Positions 6,389-8,547 of a DNA stretch of 8,547 bases are shown in pieces; position 1 is the stretch's first letter; the number at the start of each line of letters is the position of its first letter. The stretch spans positions 1 to 8,547 of the forward strand of contig JAHLWE010000346.1 in NCBI GenBank assembly GCA_019058135.1, read 5' to 3'. Source of the stretch: Promethearchaeota archaeon. Its GTDB lineage: Archaea; Asgardarchaeota; Lokiarchaeia; Sigyniarchaeales; SOKP01. The position numbers were made by a program, and so were the translations under genes. Below the pieces are notes generated by a model, which had not been told where the DNA came from, made no database searches, and worked only from the letters and a program-made list of their open reading frames with translations.

Positions 6389-6399
6389 CACTTTATAAT
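6389..6399 (-). promoter_or_regulatory. TATA box for the Rab-like GTPase (repeat copy 2)
   Basis: On the minus strand this reads ATTATAAAGTG. It lies about 60-70 bp before ATG 6330, which predicts initiation near 6370 and a leader of about 40 bases. The same 11-base word is repeated 51 bp downstream, which could mark a duplicated promoter element. Confidence 0.4.
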
Positions 6400-6418
6400 A
6401 TTTAATCATAATTAAGAT

Positions 6419-6435
6419 AAAAAAGCTCCAAAAAA
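6419..6435 (-). terminator. Double T-run after the coiled-coil gene
   Basis: In the minus-strand transcript two runs of six U (plus-strand A at 6430-6435 and 6419-6424) flank the sequence GGAGC about 80-100 bases after the coiled-coil stop. This is a plausible archaeal terminator separating that gene from the GTPase transcript. Confidence 0.4.
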
Positions 6436-6516
6436 CCATGAAATTTCTAAAATTAAATTAAATTTTTGTTTTTAAGAATCCTTTTTTTTTAAAGAATGCA
6501 AATGGATTGGGGGATT

Positions 6517-7083
6517 TTAAAATTTTATAATCCAGAAATCAATCTTATCAAGAAGCATTTTTTCCAAAGATTCATTAAATTCTTTAAAGTTTTTTAACTC
6601 GGTAATGGTTTTTGATATTTCATACAAAGTTCTATGACCTCCGGTAATTTCAAAGATCGATTCTTTTGTTTCCTCTAAGAGAGCTTTTATTTTCTCTAAA
6701 TCTTTTGTACTCCTAAGTGCTTTTTTTAAATTATTAAAGATCTCCCTAGCATTATTTGATTTTAATGTTGTTGTTTCATCCCTTTCAATTTCAGTTGATT
6801 TTTGAGCAATTATTCCTTGTGAGATTACTGATTTTAGGAGATCAATTTCACTTTCAATTACATCTTGTTTTTCAATAATTTTATTCAGTTGTGGAATAAG
6901 TCCCTTTATATCTAGAGTTGTTTTAAAAAGTTCATCAATTTTATCGGTTAATATATGAATTGAATGAGTAATTTTTCCAATATTTTGTATGAGGTTTAGA
7001 CCAAAGTTTTGAAGTATTTCCGAGAATGATCCGATTTTGTTTTCAAGTGTGTTTATCTTATCTGATGAGTTATTATTAGTCAT
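6517..7083 (-). CDS. Coiled-coil protein of unknown function beside a GTPase
   Basis: I cannot assign a known family. The 188-residue protein is almost wholly helical. Residues about 8-95 show heptad-like hydrophobic spacing (INTLENKIGSFSEILQNF, then ITHSIHILTDKIDELF, then LIPQLNKIIEKQDVIE), as in a coiled coil. A polar linker follows (about 96-112, rich in Thr, Ser and Glu). Residues about 113-188 form a second helical block with KIKALLEETKESIFEITGGHRTLYEISKTI. The TGGHRTLYEI part (147-156) breaks the helix pattern and looks like a conserved turn or ligand site. There is no membrane helix or signal peptide. ATG 7083 has no SD site. The gene lies upstream of the Rab-like GTPase on the same strand and diverges from the longin-GTPase gene. 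A tether, effector or GTPase-regulator role is an inference from that position only. Confidence 0.7.
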   Translation of the reverse strand: MTNNNSSDKINTLENKIGSFSEILQNFGLNLIQNIGKITHSIHILTDKIDELFKTTLDIKGLIPQLNKIIEKQDVIESEIDLLKSVISQGIIAQKSTEIERDETTTLKSNNAREIFNNLKKALRSTKDLEKIKALLEETKESIFEITGGHRTLYEISKTITELKNFKEFNESLEKMLLDKIDFWIIKF

Positions 7084-7242
7084 TATTTTTTATCATGAAT
7101 TTAACTCTATGATACTTTGAAGATGGATATTTAATTTAAATTTATTTAAAGAATTATTTATTTTATGACTCTGGTTATCAATTTTGTTAAGATTATTAAA
7201 AATCGTTAATAAGTTTTAATAAAAATTGTTTACATGAAGTTT

Positions 7243-7370
7243 GCATCAAAGTGCCTTATTCATGAGGGCCAAAACCAGTAGCCCCTATCCAATAGCTCAT
7301 AGGCATCTTGGACTACTTTATTCTCTCGATATGAGAGCCTTTTTCTTCAATTGAGGGAAATCCTCAGAGT
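7243..7370 (+). ncRNA. Candidate structured RNA
   Basis: A GC-richer island in an AT-rich gap folds into nested stems. The outer stem pairs TGCCT (7252-7256) plus ATGAG (7262-7266) with CTCATAGGCA (7296-7305), ten pairs with a five-base bulge. Inside it, GGC (7267-7269) pairs with GCC (7281-7283), and CTAT (7285-7288) with ATAG (7292-7295), giving a three-way junction. Next comes CTCTC (7323-7327) with GAGAG (7333-7337), followed after CC by T5 (7340-7344), which looks like a terminator on this strand. Then TGAGG (7352-7356) pairs with CCTCA (7362-7366) over a GAAAT loop. A TATA-like TTTTAATAAAAA at about 7214-7225 would start an RNA near 7243-7250. I found no match to tRNA, RNase P, SRP or C/D-box RNA. 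The strand and ends are uncertain, and the minus strand can form the same stems. Confidence 0.4.
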
Positions 7371-7452
7371 ATACAAATATTGCCCCAATGTAATATGGTT
7401 TTAAAAAAACATGCTCTTTCTTGGATCCACCTTTTTATTTTAATTTCTTTAT

Positions 7453-7495
7453 TAACTCAATTAAGCAAATCTTAATTTTTACATTGAATGAGTTA
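7453..7495. repeat. Stem with nested hairpin
   Basis: TAACTCA (7453-7459) is complementary to TGAGTTA (7489-7495). Inside, ATTAAG (7460-7465) and CTTAAT (7471-7476) pair over a five-base loop directly next to the outer stem. The total of 13 pairs suggests RNA structure or a protein-binding site. It could be the 3' part of the RNA candidate upstream. Confidence 0.35.
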
Positions 7496-7553
7496 GCTAA
7501 TTTATAATAAAATCAAAGACCATACTATAGGATTAAAACCAGTAATAAACAAA

Positions 7554-7570
7554 TTTTAATATATTTTTAA
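7554..7570 (+). promoter_or_regulatory. TATA-like region for the longin-GTPase gene
   Basis: A TTTTAATATATTTTTAA stretch lies about 55-70 bp before the TTG start at 7626 and would place initiation near 7590. The surrounding sequence is so AT-rich that the exact box is uncertain. Confidence 0.3.
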
Positions 7571-7625
7571 CACTATGTAGGATTATAATAATTATAGAAA
7601 AAATTTTCCTAAATTTGCAAAAAAA

Positions 7626-8510
7626 TTGATCCAATACGTTAATATATTAACTAACAATGGAAAATCTTTGTTATTCCGTAATTATGGTGATTCGGAGGTT
7701 GATAAAGATCTATTGGCTGGTTTTTTAAGTGCATTTTCAAGTTTTATGCAAGAAATTAGTCAATCAGAAATAAAATCTACTGAGACTGGAGATAATAAAT
7801 TCTTCTATATCTCTGTTAAAGACATAATATTTGTTGTTTGTGCAGATAAAGAAGATGAAGATAAAGAAATAACCAATAAATTAAATAATATAGCCGAAAA
7901 ATTCTTAGAAAAATTCGAAGATATTGTTAAAGATAATAAATGGGCAGGTAATCGCTCAATATTTAAAGAATTTAACGAAGAACTTGATAAAATTGTTCTT
8001 GGCGCGATAAAAGTCTCAATAATTGGATTTGGAGGGGTTGGAAAAACAACACTTCTTCATTTAATTTGTGGGAAAGATATTAATTTAGAATATGTACCTA
8101 CAATGACTGCTGATATTACAACATATGATGGGTTTGGAGGTAAAAGAGAAGTTGTTTTCTGGGATTTTGCGGGCCAAGAAAATTTTCAGAGTTTATGGAC
8201 AAGCTTACTTTCAGGTACAGAAATTGCTTTATTAGTAACTGATTCCACATATGAGAATGTAAATGGTTCAAAGCAAATAATACATGATATTTTAGATAAA
8301 TATTATGAAGATGAATTTGTTATCGGGATAGCAAATAAGCAAGATTTAGACAATAGATTGACTCCTGAATTTTGTGAGAAATTACTCTCTACTGATAAAA
8401 GGCAAATAAAAACTTATGGTATGGTTGCAATAAATCCTGTTTATAGAGAAAAAATTCATGAAATTTTAAGAAATGCAATCGAAACAATAGAAAAAAAACA
8501 TAAGAAATAA
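7626..8510 (+). CDS. Longin-like domain fused to an Arf-like small GTPase
   Basis: This two-domain protein joins a putative longin-type sensing or docking domain to a GTP switch. Residues 1 to about 105 (IQYVNILTNNGKSLLFRNYG ... DNKFFYISVKDIIFVVCADKED ... FLEKFEDIV) show the strand-strand-helix-strands-helix order of longin/profilin-like folds. Residues about 127-290 form the GTPase. G1 is GFGGVGKTT (134-142) with Lys140; the probable G2 residue is Thr159 in VPTMT. G3 is WDFAGQ (179-184) with Gln184, and G4 is ANKQD (236-240). NKQD and the LW after G3 (190-191) are Arf-family traits. The G5 region (MVAINP, 266-271) is weakly conserved. The start is TTG 7626, since the frame back to a TAG at 7578 has no ATG or GTG and MIQYVNIL suits the domain edge. 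No SD site, membrane helix or lipidation cysteine is seen. The layout recalls SRP receptor alpha and longin-bearing Asgard GTPases; partners are unknown. Confidence 0.85.
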   Translation: MIQYVNILTNNGKSLLFRNYGDSEVDKDLLAGFLSAFSSFMQEISQSEIKSTETGDNKFFYISVKDIIFVVCADKEDEDKEITNKLNNIAEKFLEKFEDIVKDNKWAGNRSIFKEFNEELDKIVLGAIKVSIIGFGGVGKTTLLHLICGKDINLEYVPTMTADITTYDGFGGKREVVFWDFAGQENFQSLWTSLLSGTEIALLVTDSTYENVNGSKQIIHDILDKYYEDEFVIGIANKQDLDNRLTPEFCEKLLSTDKRQIKTYGMVAINPVYREKIHEILRNAIETIEKKHKK

Positions 8511-8547
8511 AAAATTTCTAATTTCTAATTTTAATAAAAGATTTGAG

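Larger units (their letters stand above)
7084..7625. other. Long divergent intergenic region
   Basis: This 542-bp gap separates the coiled-coil gene (-) from the longin-GTPase gene (+). The ends are AT-rich and hold promoter-like stretches: TTTAAATTAAATA-type sequence near 7120-7150 for the minus gene and TTTTAATATATTT near 7554-7566 for the plus gene. The middle (about 7243-7370) is visibly richer in G and C and strongly self-complementary. A further stem lies at 7453-7495. No convincing protein gene is present. Confidence 0.6.

Noticed and set aside
7262..7354. A 30-codon plus-strand ORF beginning MRAKTSSPYP inside the GC-richer island
   Set aside because: It has no SD site, its codons (AGG, GCC, ACC, CCC, CTC) are unlike the AT-rich neighbours, and base pairing explains the segment better than coding.
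7243..7400. The island as a known RNA: tRNA, RNase P, SRP RNA, C/D-box or H/ACA RNA
   Set aside because: There is no cloverleaf or T-arm, no RNase P or SRP consensus, and no correctly ordered C and D boxes. An ACA at about 7373-7375 after the last hairpin is too weak for an H/ACA call.
1..8547. CRISPR arrays, insertion sequences, integrase or attachment sites
   Set aside because: There are no regularly spaced repeats, no transposase or integrase gene and no terminal inverted repeats. The short repeats seen are isolated.

Overview
This is an AT-rich archaeal window that most resembles an Asgard archaeon of the Lokiarchaeia type. Three things point there. It has a Rab/Ras-type small GTPase (5752-6330) and an Arf-like GTPase fused to an N-terminal longin-like domain (7626-8510), which together are an Asgard/eukaryote-type combination. 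It has a type-I polyprenyl diphosphate synthase. Its expression signals look archaeal: TATA-like boxes 40-110 bp ahead of starts, oligo-T terminators, few Shine-Dalgarno (SD) sites, and some GTG or TTG starts. The assignment is inferred from gene content, because no rRNA or other marker gene is present.

Layout. 1-4909 is a metabolic and housekeeping half with mixed orientations. It holds a ten-helix EamA/DMT transporter (+, 155-1132) and a class III CoA-transferase family protein with all the catalytic residues of an alpha-methylacyl-CoA racemase (+, 1295-2497). Next come a small YfcE/MJ0936-type metallophosphodiesterase (-, 2516-3022), a divergent polyprenyl synthase with several unusual residues (+, 3275-4378), and a CinA-C/PncC-type NMN amidohydrolase (-, 4385-4909). 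The last two genes are convergent and only 6 bp apart. 5091-5378 (-) is a small basic protein I do not recognise. Upstream of it is a regulation-rich 370-bp gap with a TATA box, two inverted repeats and an eight-codon aromatic mini-ORF with a good SD site.

5752-8510 looks like a GTPase module. A Rab-like GTPase and an upstream coiled-coil protein lie on the minus strand, and the longin-Arf GTPase diverges on the plus strand. The 540-bp gap between them is not simply spacer. At 7243-7370 it contains a GC-richer, strongly self-complementary segment that I read as a candidate structured RNA, with a TATA-like box before it and a hairpin plus T-run inside it. This RNA candidate and the coiled-coil/GTPase/longin-GTPase grouping are the most likely places for something undescribed.

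Functional links are limited. The polyprenyl synthase makes isoprenoid chains, and the racemase-like enzyme could act on 2-methyl-branched acyl-CoAs from isoprenoid breakdown, but nothing shows co-regulation. The GTPases and coiled-coil protein plausibly act together at a membrane or cytoskeletal surface; that is inferred from adjacency and domain type only.
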